NCBI GenBank assembly: GCA_016931085.1
Contig: JAFGFO010000449.1
Span: 1-13,265 of the forward strand
Reading direction: 5' to 3'
Length of the DNA: 13,265 nucleotides
Origin: Thermoflexales bacterium
GTDB taxonomy: Bacteria; Chloroflexota; Anaerolineae; Fen-1058
A program made the position numbers and the translations under genes. The notes below the pieces were generated by a model. That model was not told where the DNA came from. It was given only the letters and a program-made list of their open reading frames with translations, and searched no databases. This document shows positions 6,195 through 13,265 of this stretch, in pieces (position 1 is the first letter of the stretch; each line of letters starts with the position of its first letter).

Positions 6195-8162
6195 TCAGTT
6201 CCTCCAGATCAACGGCAGGTAGATGGAAAAGCCATCGACGATGGTCACGGCAGACCGTTCCTCCACGTTGCCCTGTCCGTCGTCGATCCGCACGCGGTTG
6301 ACAAGGGCCGCAGGCCCGCTGAGGCCGGCATAGACGAGGGCGCTGTAGGTGATGCTGACCGGCCGGCCGCCTTCGACGGCACCCCTCCAGGTGATCACGC
6401 CGCCTGCCTCGCCGTAGCTGCCGGACGAAGCCCACAGGTCGCCCCGGTAGCTCAGCTCGGCAGGCAGCGTGTTGGTAACGCTCACGGAGGGCAAGGCCGC
6501 CCCCGAGTTCTCGAGCCGGATGGTGTACGCCAGCGTGTCGCCAGGATGGGCGGTGGGCGAGTTCACGCGCACCTGTGGCGCACGCAGCCAGCCTTGCAGG
6601 AACGAGCCCGTGCGCTGGTAGTTGCCCCGCCCGGTGCCCCACAATACCCGCGCGTTGGCCGTGCCCGGCAGGTCGTAGGCCACAAAGCCGGAGTGGGCCG
6701 TGTTGAGGACCACCTCCAGGTCGGGGTCGCCGTCGATGTCGGCCAGTGTGGGCGCGGCCAACGCGCCGTTCCAGTTCGGGCTGCCGAAGGCGGCGGGCAA
6801 ATCCACCGAGTAGATCAGATCGCCCAGGTGATTGAGGATGTACAGCTGGCCGGTCTGGTTGGAGTCTTTTTGCACCCACGAGGCAAAGATGACCTCGGCC
6901 AGGCCGTCGTCGTCCAGGTCGGCCACGACCGGCTCGGTGGCAAAGCGCAGAGCGCCGCTGCCGGGGTAAACGCTGAACGGCCAGTTGCCGTGCTCGGTCT
7001 TGTCCAGCCAGTAGGCGTGTAGGCGGCCATCGTAGGAGGAGAACAAAATCTCCAGGTAGCCATCGCCATCCAGGTCGGCCGTCACGGGGTTGTAGGTGGC
7101 GCTCTCGATGACGTTGTAGTCCTCGCTGACCGGCGCGCCGGTATCGACGGGCACTGTGCGCCAGTCATAGCTGCCGGCGTTGAAGCGGCTGCGGTCGGCA
7201 TTGAAGACGTAGACGCCGACGTAGCGGCTGGGCGGATAACCGGCGTGGCAGTCGTACACGTTGCCGGTGGCCACGACTTCCATCTTGCCATCCCCGTTGA
7301 CGTCGGCGATGACGGCCGGCCCGTCGGCAAAGTTGGTGCGATAGCTCTCCGCCCGCACGCCGTTGCACTCGCCCCAGCCGCGCCGCTCGACCGACAGGTC
7401 CTCCCAGACGCCTACCTTGCCCCATGCCTTGCTGCCGTACATCGCGTTCGCCGGGATCTGCACGCCGTCGGCCTCGTAGACGCAGATATAGTGCACGTCG
7501 GAGGGCACCACGATCTCGCCCTGGCCGTCGCCGTCCAGATCGCCCACGGCGGCGTTGTCGTTAAAGACGCCCCAGGCGTAGCCGCTGTCATTGCTCAACT
7601 GCGGCCAGCCGGCGCGCAGTTTGCCGTCGTGCTCGTAGACCCAGGTGTTGATTTCGTCGCCGCGGGCGGCTGTCACGACGATTTCCAACGTTTTGTCGTT
7701 GTCGAGGTCATAGACCGAAAGCCCGCGCAGCTCGTTCGATCCCGCCTGGAGCGACCAGACTTGCTCGCCGTTGTGATCGAGCACGTTGAGGTAGGCGTCG
7801 CCTTGGGCCGTGACGATCTCCAGCTCGCCGTCGTCGTCGATGTCGGCGACGACCACGCCCGGCCAGACGCGGCTGCCGGGCGTGTCGATCCCTTTCCACA
7901 GCGAGCCGTTCTCGCCGTTGAGGATAAAGATTTTGTACAGCCCGCCAATCACTTCTGGGACGGCGTCGCCGTCCAGGTCGGCCACGGCGGGTGAAGAGTA
8001 CCAGCCGGTCTCGCACCATGACGAATAACAGCCGCCGTGCTGCCACTTGAGCGCCGGCGCGCCGAAAGTGGCTGCGCGAGAGGCGCCCGCTTCCCACACC
8101 GCTCCGGGCAAAAGGCTCAGACCGGTCAAGAGCACGAGGACGATCAGATATTGGTTTTTCAT
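6195..8162 (-). CDS. Secreted FG-GAP/VCBS beta-propeller protein with DUF11-like domain
   Basis: A 655-residue exported protein. The signal peptide is about residues 1-30. Eight calcium-loop motifs of the integrin-alpha/FG-GAP type follow, each with the pattern ADxDxDGxxEI: VADLDGDAVPEVI, VADIDDDGELEIV, VYDLDNDKTLEIV, VGDLDGDGQGEIV, IADVNGDGKMEVV, TADLDGDGYLEIL, VADLDDDGLAEVI and LADIDGDPDLEVV. The propeller closes with RGNYQRTG. Residues about 531-642 resemble the DUF11 repeat (HPGDTLAYTIRLENSG, VTNTLPAEL), usually a cell-surface stalk, before the tail IYLPLIWRN (647-655). No catalytic motif is evident. A binding, adhesive or scaffold role beside the hydrolase is likely but inferred. The ATG at 8162 is chosen over the TTG at 8168 because GAGGAG ends six bases before it. 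The stop is two bases from the next gene's start. Confidence 0.88.
   Translation of the reverse strand: MKNQYLIVLVLLTGLSLLPGAVWEAGASRAATFGAPALKWQHGGCYSSWCETGWYSSPAVADLDGDAVPEVIGGLYKIFILNGENGSLWKGIDTPGSRVWPGVVVADIDDDGELEIVTAQGDAYLNVLDHNGEQVWSLQAGSNELRGLSVYDLDNDKTLEIVVTAARGDEINTWVYEHDGKLRAGWPQLSNDSGYAWGVFNDNAAVGDLDGDGQGEIVVPSDVHYICVYEADGVQIPANAMYGSKAWGKVGVWEDLSVERRGWGECNGVRAESYRTNFADGPAVIADVNGDGKMEVVATGNVYDCHAGYPPSRYVGVYVFNADRSRFNAGSYDWRTVPVDTGAPVSEDYNVIESATYNPVTADLDGDGYLEILFSSYDGRLHAYWLDKTEHGNWPFSVYPGSGALRFATEPVVADLDDDGLAEVIFASWVQKDSNQTGQLYILNHLGDLIYSVDLPAAFGSPNWNGALAAPTLADIDGDPDLEVVLNTAHSGFVAYDLPGTANARVLWGTGRGNYQRTGSFLQGWLRAPQVRVNSPTAHPGDTLAYTIRLENSGAALPSVSVTNTLPAELSYRGDLWASSGSYGEAGGVITWRGAVEGGRPVSITYSALVYAGLSGPAALVNRVRIDDGQGNVEERSAVTIVDGFSIYLPLIWRN
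6201..6205 (-). promoter_or_regulatory. Shine-Dalgarno GGAGG of the FN3/beta-helix gene, inside the propeller gene's last codons
   Basis: On the minus strand GGAGG sits eight bases before the ATG at 6192. It is formed by the Trp and Arg codons (TGG AGG) of the propeller's C-terminal tail, so the tail codons double as the next gene's ribosome-binding site. This implies translational coupling. Confidence 0.85.
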
Positions 8163-8168
8163 AGACAA

Positions 8169-8174
8169 CTCCTC
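8169..8174 (-). promoter_or_regulatory. Shine-Dalgarno GAGGAG that sets the propeller start at ATG 8162
   Basis: On the minus strand GAGGAG is followed by six bases (TTGTCT) and the ATG at 8162. The TTG at 8168 touches the Shine-Dalgarno directly and is therefore unlikely to be the start. The 43-base gap to the preceding stop at 8206 holds nothing else recognisable. Confidence 0.8.
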
Positions 8175-8205
8175 ACATAGCCGATAAACCTGGCATGGGT
8201 TGACG

Positions 8206-10686
8206 TCAGTAGCGCATCACCACCGGCAAATAGATGCGAGAAACAGACGCCACCACGCGGAACGTCAGTGGCACGGTCTCGGCCGGCACCTTTGTCGGGT
8301 CATAGACGGTGACGGGAATGTCCGCTACCTCGTCCACGTCGGCCGCCGAGATGTTGGCCGCGAGCATGTAACTGGCGACCATGCTCGTCGGTCGCGCCGA
8401 GCCGCCCCAGTGAACCACGCTGTTGGCGCTGAACCCGCTCCCGTACACGGTCAGGCTAAAGTCGGCCGCCTCGCCGGCGCCCCACAGGGCGGGGGTCATG
8501 CGCTGAAGGGTCAACCCAATCTCGCCGTTATCGACCAGCACGAGGGCGGTAAACGGCGGCAGGCTGAGGCTGCCCTGCACGGCGTTTTGATCGAGATCGA
8601 GGTACGTGCGCGCGCCCAGGTCGAACAGTTTGGGGTTTGGGGTATCGTTGTACAGGATGCGCGAGCGCGGTGGCTGGTCGGCAGCTTGCGAAAACCAGGC
8701 CGCTTTTGAGTCGCCGTCTTGGCCGCTGTACGCCTGCCATTGGGCCAGCGTGCGGTCGCTGCCGGCAGCGATGTTGGCCGTCCGGTAGGGGTTGAAGAAA
8801 TAGTTGCGGCCGGACGTGCCGAGCCGGTCAAGCGCGTCGATCGAGAGTGTGCGGATGGTCGTCCCCAGGCCGTACAGAACATTGTCGGTGTGCGTGCTCA
8901 CATAGGCCGGCGAGCTGCCCACGTAGACCTGGGCGGCATAGTCCCAGGCGCGCCCGTTGTTGTAGAGCGTGTTGCCGGTGACGCTGCCGGTCGAATCTTG
9001 GAACAGGACGCCGTGCACGGTAGCGCTGATGACGGCGTTGCCGCTGAGGGCGACGTTTCTCGAGTAATGGTCGATGTAAAACCCAAACGCGCGCACGCCG
9101 ATGTCCGCTTTGCAGCCGTCCATGTTGCCGATGGGGTTGACGAGGATGTTTTGCGTAAAGCCGAGATCGTACACCGGCGTCGTGGACAGGTCGCCGTCGC
9201 CAAAGGTGCGCACGCCGCCACAGTCCGCCTTGGTGTAACACGCATCCTGGACGACGTTGTACGTAAAGGTGTTGTGGTGGCCGAACACGTCGAAGCCGTT
9301 GTAGGCGATGCGCTCCAGCCGGTTGCCGCTCAGGGTGTTGTAGCAGCCCGTATCGTCGGGCCGATCGATCTTGATGCGTAGCCCGTCGCCGTCTTCCGTG
9401 CAGTGGCCGCCGCCGTCCGTCAGGCCGCACCCCAGCCCGGCCGCGCCCAGGTTGTGGACCAGCCCCACGTTGCGGATCACGTTATTTGAAAAGCCCGAGT
9501 CGCGCGAATAGGTGTTGATGCCCATGTGATTGGCGGTATCGATGACGTTGCCTTCCACGACGAGGTGGTGGCCGCCGCGCCAGCCGTCGGGGCGACCGTC
9601 GTCGGCGTCCCACACCCACGCCGCCAGGTTGATGCCGGCGCCGTCCACGTCGGCGATGGCGTTATCGCGCAGCGTGAGGTGGTGGTTCTCGCTGTGGGCG
9701 TGGTTGGTGGGCGTGGCGATGCCGTGGCGGAACCAGCGGCGCACGTCGAGATTTTCGATGACGACGTAAGAGATGCCGCGCTCGTTCAAGTCCACGCCGA
9801 GCATCACACCACCCCAGGAACGGTCGTCGTCCTTCAGAATGACCGAAGCTTCGATCTCGTCATCGGCCGGCGCGCCGCCGGTGGTGTACAGATAGAGCTG
9901 TCGGGTGGCGGTATGGTAATACCACTCTCCTTCCTGGTCGAGCGTCAGCATGTGATTGTGGAGGAAATAGCCCCAGCCTGCACAACCGCCCCAGCAGTCG
10001 GGCGCTGCGCCCAACGTCAACGCCGAGCCGCTGTCGGCGGTCACGGCGCGGTTGAGGATGTACCAGGTCATGCCGCGCAGGTGCGCCACAGCCCCTTTCC
10101 AATCGCCGGCAGGGAGAGCCGCGTCGGTGATCTGGCTGCCGCTGTGGGCATCGATCGTGGCATAGCCGCCGTTGGCTGTGTCCAGGTTGGGCCAGCGGCC
10201 CAGCGGCAGGCGCGCATCGCCGCGAAAGAGCTGGTTGACGCCGTAGGCGAACTGGCCCGCGTTGGCCCCCGTGCCGAGATTGGCTACGTAGACGTTGGAC
10301 GTTCCGGAGGCGGTCCAGCCGGAGACCGGCTGCGCGCCGGAGAGAATCGGCTTGTTCTCGCAGCCAGCCGGGTAAGAGCTGAAGGTGATGGGCGCGCCTT
10401 CTGTGCCCGATTTGCCGATCACCAGTTGCTCACCCCGCCATGTGTTGCCACACTTGAACAGCACACGGTCGCCCGGCTGGAGCTTCAGTGCGTTGACTTG
10501 GGCAATGGTCCCGAAGGGAGTTGCCTCAGATGTGCCGTTGTTGCTGTCGCTGCCGCTAGAACTGGAGACGTAGTAGGTCATTGGAGCAGCTCGAACAGAG
10601 TGGCTCTCCACTAGCACAAATAGACTGAACAAGAGGGCAAGAGTTGACAGCTTTTTCCACATATTGCTAGTTTCACCCATCATCAT
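8206..10686 (-). CDS. Secreted right-handed parallel beta-helix protein with IPT/TIG-like C-terminus
   Basis: An 826-residue exported protein, second gene of the operon. The signal peptide has Lys11-Lys12, a hydrophobic core to about residue 26 and a likely cut after SVRA (30-33). The start of the helix, MTYYVSSSSGSDSNNGT then ATPFGTIAQVNAL and PGDRVLFKCGNTWRG, is typical of large secreted beta-helix proteins of the pectate-lyase-like superfamily. Central turns include HHLTLRDNAIADVDG, GFSNNVIRNVG and NTLSGNRLERIAYNGF. Residues about 725-812 resemble an IPT/TIG immunoglobulin-like domain (SLTVYGSGFSANSVVHWGG), then the tail IYLPVVMRY (818-826). Catalytic residues were not identified; lyase, glycosidase or binding roles are all possible. 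The start is ambiguous: ATGs at 10686, 10683 and 10680, and Met9 at 10662, none with a strong ribosome-binding site. It lies nine bases after the GH44 stop, so coupled translation is likely. Confidence 0.86.
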   Translation of the reverse strand: MMMGETSNMWKKLSTLALLFSLFVLVESHSVRAAPMTYYVSSSSGSDSNNGTSEATPFGTIAQVNALKLQPGDRVLFKCGNTWRGEQLVIGKSGTEGAPITFSSYPAGCENKPILSGAQPVSGWTASGTSNVYVANLGTGANAGQFAYGVNQLFRGDARLPLGRWPNLDTANGGYATIDAHSGSQITDAALPAGDWKGAVAHLRGMTWYILNRAVTADSGSALTLGAAPDCWGGCAGWGYFLHNHMLTLDQEGEWYYHTATRQLYLYTTGGAPADDEIEASVILKDDDRSWGGVMLGVDLNERGISYVVIENLDVRRWFRHGIATPTNHAHSENHHLTLRDNAIADVDGAGINLAAWVWDADDGRPDGWRGGHHLVVEGNVIDTANHMGINTYSRDSGFSNNVIRNVGLVHNLGAAGLGCGLTDGGGHCTEDGDGLRIKIDRPDDTGCYNTLSGNRLERIAYNGFDVFGHHNTFTYNVVQDACYTKADCGGVRTFGDGDLSTTPVYDLGFTQNILVNPIGNMDGCKADIGVRAFGFYIDHYSRNVALSGNAVISATVHGVLFQDSTGSVTGNTLYNNGRAWDYAAQVYVGSSPAYVSTHTDNVLYGLGTTIRTLSIDALDRLGTSGRNYFFNPYRTANIAAGSDRTLAQWQAYSGQDGDSKAAWFSQAADQPPRSRILYNDTPNPKLFDLGARTYLDLDQNAVQGSLSLPPFTALVLVDNGEIGLTLQRMTPALWGAGEAADFSLTVYGSGFSANSVVHWGGSARPTSMVASYMLAANISAADVDEVADIPVTVYDPTKVPAETVPLTFRVVASVSRIYLPVVMRY

Positions 10687-10695
10687 CCCATTTGT

Positions 10696-13086
10696 CTAAC
10701 TGGTCGTCGATTGGCGCAATACGAGTGGCAGATAAACCCGGCTTGGCCGCCCAATCAGAATGGTGTGCGCGTCGCTGGTTGAGGCATTGTCATATTGAGC
10801 TGTGACGGTCATGGCCTGATAGCCGGCGACATGCCAGAGAAATGTGGCAGTCGGTGCCCCTTGCCCGCTGAGCGGACCGGGCAACCATGTATAGGTGATG
10901 GGTAGCGACAGCGTGGCCGGGCTGAGCGTGGCCGTGAAGGTATAGGCCGTGTCGATGAGGCCCACCGTCGGACCGCTGATCGCCACGCTGGCTGCTCCCT
11001 CGCTTGTGGCCGGAATGACGATCAGCGTGATCGAGTTGGCCGGGAAGGTGGCCGTGAACCCGCTTGCCGCGACCGATTGATCGGCCGCCTGGACGATGGC
11101 GCTCAGGTTGGCCGGGCTGTAGTGATACACCTGAGCAGTGGCCCCTGGCTGAAAGTTTGCCAGCGCGAGAGTGCTGGTGAGCGGCTGGCTTGTCTTGTTG
11201 ATGATCATCAGCGTCAGCGCACTGTCACTGCCGCGCCGGGCGGCATACACGGCGAGCCGCTCCTGGTCGGCACTGGTGGCGCGGACGCTCGTTTCTCCAA
11301 AAGCGTGGCCCAGGCCGTCATAGTTGCGGTACATCCGGAACGCCAACGCGCCGGGTTGTGTCGCTTTCGGCGGATCCCATAGCGTCGCCAGACCGAGCCC
11401 TTCACGGCCAAAGATGCCCAGCACGTCAGCCTGGGCCAACGCACCGTTGATGTGGTCGAGCGCACCCCAGTTGTACTCGGTGATGGCCAGCTTGGTGCCA
11501 GGATAGTTATCCGCCACCCAACGCTTCATGCGGGGAATCAATTGGACGGGTTCGTCGGTGGTGTCCGAAATCCAACTCTCATCGATGTAGGTGGGGTCCC
11601 ACAACGAGCGGGTCGAGCGCAGGCGGAGCGCCTGGGTAGCAGCGCTGCCTGCCGATGAAAGCGCCACACCACTGGCCTGGGGATAGTAGTGCAGGTCGAG
11701 ATAGTCCAGGATGCGCACGCCATGCGCCTCCTCGTAGGCTCGCATTTGAGCCAGGTACCACGGCGTAAAGTCCACGTTGCCATGGGCTGCACGGTCTGTG
11801 CCGGGACCGCACCCATCGGCGGCGGAGTAGAGGTAGGCACACCAGCCCCATGTCACAGGGCCGAGCGTTTGGGCCGTGGGGTCGGCAGCCTTGACGGCGG
11901 CGGCATAGAGATAGGTGCGGTCGCGCATTTCGTCATAACTGGTGGGAGTGGGATGCACGTCCCGATGGGTCGCATTCCACAGCATCGGCTCGTTGTCCAG
12001 GTTGTAGAGCAACACACCGCCATTGGCCGCCGTGCCGTGGGTGGCGACGAGACGGTCGACCCAGTCGGTGACAAAGGATGGCGTGATCACCTTGCTGGTG
12101 CCGAGTGGGTCGTTGCCGGTGAGCGCCTGGCCTTGCCACTTACCGTTGCCGCAGTTTTCATCCCATGGATCGAAATCGTCCTGATTGGTGAACGCCGTTT
12201 TGGGAAAACCGCAATCGTAAGGGTGGTTTTCCAGACGACGTTTGGGCGTCCAGCCGATGAGCGGGACGGTCATGATCGTCTTGGTGCCAGTGCGTCGATC
12301 CTGCGCGATAAACGCCTCGGCCGTTCCTGGAGCATCTGGAATGTTTTCGAAATACCAGTCGGAGCCGGTGTTGTGCACGTCGATCTGCCAGTTGTAACGT
12401 GTCGTCGAGTTGCCGCCCCAACGCCGTACCGGCAGATCCACATCGTCGGCAATGGCTTCGCCGGCATAATTCATGCCATAGATGTAGGGGCTGATGGGAT
12501 GCTGGTCGGCGGCGGCATCTACGCTCAAGGCCGGCCCCATGCCCGGCGCCGGCGTGGGGGCAGGTGTGCCGCTGCCAACGAAGGCCACATCGTCGATGAA
12601 GAATGTGGGCTGCGTGCCGCCCGTCCCATCTTGCCAGACGAGGTCAGAGACGGTGGCCGGGCTGCCCAATACGGACAGAGGGATTTCTATTTTTTGCCAG
12701 ACCCCCGCTGTGGCTGTCACGCCATACGTGCTGCCATTGAAATTCAGGCTGACGGAGAGACGTTGCCCACCAGCGCTGCCGCCGTGCAGCCAGAACCGCA
12801 GTGTGTCGTAGCCGCTCAGGCTGAGCGCGTGGGCGTGTAGATATAATCCTCCCCAGGCCCGTGTGTATGTGACCGCCATGGCAGCATCGCCAGAATGGAC
12901 GGGATCGGCGTGGCTGAAATCGCGCGTCGTATCCCACGACCAATCGTCCCAACTTGTATCTGGCGCGTCGGTATAGACGACCAGATCGGCGTGAGGTGTG
13001 GCGCCGACGGCGCGCGTCCCCAGCCAGCTGCAGGTGATCGCTGTGGCGAGAACTAATCGAGTGAGATTTTCGAGGTGGTTAGCCAT
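10696..13086 (-). CDS. Secreted glycoside hydrolase, family 44 type, with N-terminal beta-sandwich module and PKD-like domain
   Basis: A 796-residue exported enzyme, first gene of the operon. Signal peptide is about 1-29. Residues 34-170 form an unnamed beta-sandwich module resembling carbohydrate-binding modules (WDDWSWDT, GGLYLHAHALSLSGYDTLRF, FFIDDVAF). A Pro/Thr linker (173-182) leads to the catalytic domain (about 186-680), whose start HPISPYIYGMN plus RRWGGNSTTRYNW is characteristic of GH44 endoglucanases/xyloglucanases. The likely acid/base is Glu366 in YNLDNEP and the likely nucleophile Glu537 in AITEYNWG. Their spacing of 171 is close to that I recall for characterised GH44 enzymes. 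NATHRDVHP just after Glu366 is also family-typical. A PKD-like domain (about 700-780) precedes the tail RVYLPLVLRQSTTS (783-796). Expected activity is cleavage of beta-1,4-glucans outside the cell; exact substrate is unproven. Start ATG 13086 has AGGAA six bases upstream; the ATG at 13107 lacks one. Confidence 0.88.
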   Translation of the reverse strand: MANHLENLTRLVLATAITCSWLGTRAVGATPHADLVVYTDAPDTSWDDWSWDTTRDFSHADPVHSGDAAMAVTYTRAWGGLYLHAHALSLSGYDTLRFWLHGGSAGGQRLSVSLNFNGSTYGVTATAGVWQKIEIPLSVLGSPATVSDLVWQDGTGGTQPTFFIDDVAFVGSGTPAPTPAPGMGPALSVDAAADQHPISPYIYGMNYAGEAIADDVDLPVRRWGGNSTTRYNWQIDVHNTGSDWYFENIPDAPGTAEAFIAQDRRTGTKTIMTVPLIGWTPKRRLENHPYDCGFPKTAFTNQDDFDPWDENCGNGKWQGQALTGNDPLGTSKVITPSFVTDWVDRLVATHGTAANGGVLLYNLDNEPMLWNATHRDVHPTPTSYDEMRDRTYLYAAAVKAADPTAQTLGPVTWGWCAYLYSAADGCGPGTDRAAHGNVDFTPWYLAQMRAYEEAHGVRILDYLDLHYYPQASGVALSSAGSAATQALRLRSTRSLWDPTYIDESWISDTTDEPVQLIPRMKRWVADNYPGTKLAITEYNWGALDHINGALAQADVLGIFGREGLGLATLWDPPKATQPGALAFRMYRNYDGLGHAFGETSVRATSADQERLAVYAARRGSDSALTLMIINKTSQPLTSTLALANFQPGATAQVYHYSPANLSAIVQAADQSVAASGFTATFPANSITLIVIPATSEGAASVAISGPTVGLIDTAYTFTATLSPATLSLPITYTWLPGPLSGQGAPTATFLWHVAGYQAMTVTAQYDNASTSDAHTILIGRPSRVYLPLVLRQSTTS

Positions 13087-13092
13087 GTTTGC

Positions 13093-13097
13093 TTCCT
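13093..13097 (-). promoter_or_regulatory. Shine-Dalgarno AGGAA that sets the GH44 start at ATG 13086
   Basis: On the minus strand AGGAA lies six bases before the ATG at 13086, which opens directly into the signal peptide. The in-frame ATG at 13107 would place seven extra residues in front and has no visible ribosome-binding site. Confidence 0.7.
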
Positions 13098-13156
13098 GAT
13101 ATGTCATACAAAGACTGCTGTCGATCTTGATTCGATTTTAGCGTGCGCTACGATCG

Positions 13157-13250
13157 CAAAGATTTTCGCTTGCGCGCAGAGCACGCAGAGTGCGCCGAGA
13201 AGATTTTTAAACACTCTGCGTTCTCGGCGCTCTCGGCGGTAAAATCTTTG
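13157..13250. repeat. Intergenic inverted-repeat element built from 9-base GCAGAG / CGCCGAGA units
   Basis: Outer arms CAAAGATTTT (13157-13166) and AAAATCTTTG (13241-13250) are perfect reverse complements. Inside them CGCAGAGTG (13184-13192) pairs with CACTCTGCG (13212-13220), and GCGCCGAGAA (13192-13201) pairs with TTCTCGGCGC (13221-13230). The two inner pairings are interleaved rather than nested, so they cannot both form in one simple hairpin. Each side also repeats with a nine-base period: GCAGAG at 13176 and 13185, TCTCGGCG at 13222 and 13231. The element sits upstream of the four-gene operon and may be a dispersed intergenic repeat. No clear promoter was found between it and the GH44 start; the only -10-like hexamer is TAAAAT on the minus strand (13135-13140), without a matching -35. 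Confidence 0.65.
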
Positions 13251-13265
13251 GTTGCGGCGCGAAGC

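Noticed and set aside
6193..6879. Upstream extension of the last beta-helix gene to 6879
   Set aside because: It overlaps the propeller and DUF11-like coding sequence and is Arg/Gly-rich shadow sequence. ATG 6192 has a Shine-Dalgarno and a signal peptide.
6195..8162. Eight DxDxDG loops considered as an RTX or dockerin calcium repeat
   Set aside because: Spacing between loops is tens of residues with intervening beta strands, unlike nine-residue RTX repeats or paired dockerin loops. It fits FG-GAP blades.
9526..10614. 362-codon plus-strand open frame inside a beta-helix gene
   Set aside because: Val/Ala/Gly-rich reverse-frame product of the beta-helix coding sequence, without recognisable motifs.
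11689..12840. 383-codon plus-strand open frame inside the GH44 gene
   Set aside because: Antisense to a gene with both catalytic glutamates and family motifs; composition typical of a shadow.

Overview
The window is GC-rich bacterial DNA with eight complete genes in two blocks that converge near 3,960. Four unrelated secreted proteins all end in a tail of the type (V/I)YLP(L/V)(V/I)xR. As far as I recall, that tail is typical of exported proteins of Chloroflexota (Anaerolineae, Herpetosiphon and Roseiflexus relatives). With the GC-rich coding and the lipoprotein-type binding protein, this points to a chloroflexotal genome or metagenome bin. No mobile element, CRISPR array, tRNA or rRNA was seen.

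Left block (179-3,954). A MocA-like nucleotidyltransferase of molybdenum-cofactor metabolism (minus strand) lies back to back with a three-gene ABC importer (plus strand). The importer comprises a lipoprotein substrate-binding protein of the FecB/BtuF type, a BtuC/FecCD permease and an ATPase; permease and ATPase overlap by ATGA. The 241-base divergent gap holds two face-to-face sigma70-type promoters whose -35 hexamers overlap. Shared control with a molybdenum-cofactor gene makes molybdate/tungstate a reasonable substrate guess, with cobalamin, haem or iron-siderophore as alternatives.

Right block (13,086 down to 3,964, all minus strand). Four tightly spaced genes (gaps of 9, 43 and 2 bases) look like one operon. 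In transcription order they are: a GH44-type glycoside hydrolase with an N-terminal sugar-binding-like module and a PKD-like domain; a large right-handed parallel beta-helix protein with an IPT/TIG-like C-terminus; a calcium-loop FG-GAP/VCBS beta-propeller with a DUF11-like stalk; and a second beta-helix protein flanked by fibronectin-III-like domains. All four have signal peptides and the same C-terminal tail. The simplest reading is a secreted, probably surface-retained set for plant-type polysaccharides (beta-1,4-glucan or xyloglucan through GH44, perhaps pectin or another uronan through the beta-helices). No sugar transporter or regulator is in the window.

Starts were revised from Shine-Dalgarno evidence for the binding protein (GTG 1020), the propeller (ATG 8162), the last beta-helix gene (ATG 6192) and GH44 (ATG 13086). 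The permease start is uncertain: a CTG overlapping the preceding stop codon has the better ribosome-binding site. Non-coding stretches are short: 1-178 and 13,087-13,265 carry palindromic repeats, and 779-1,019 the divergent promoters. No convincing intrinsic terminator was found.
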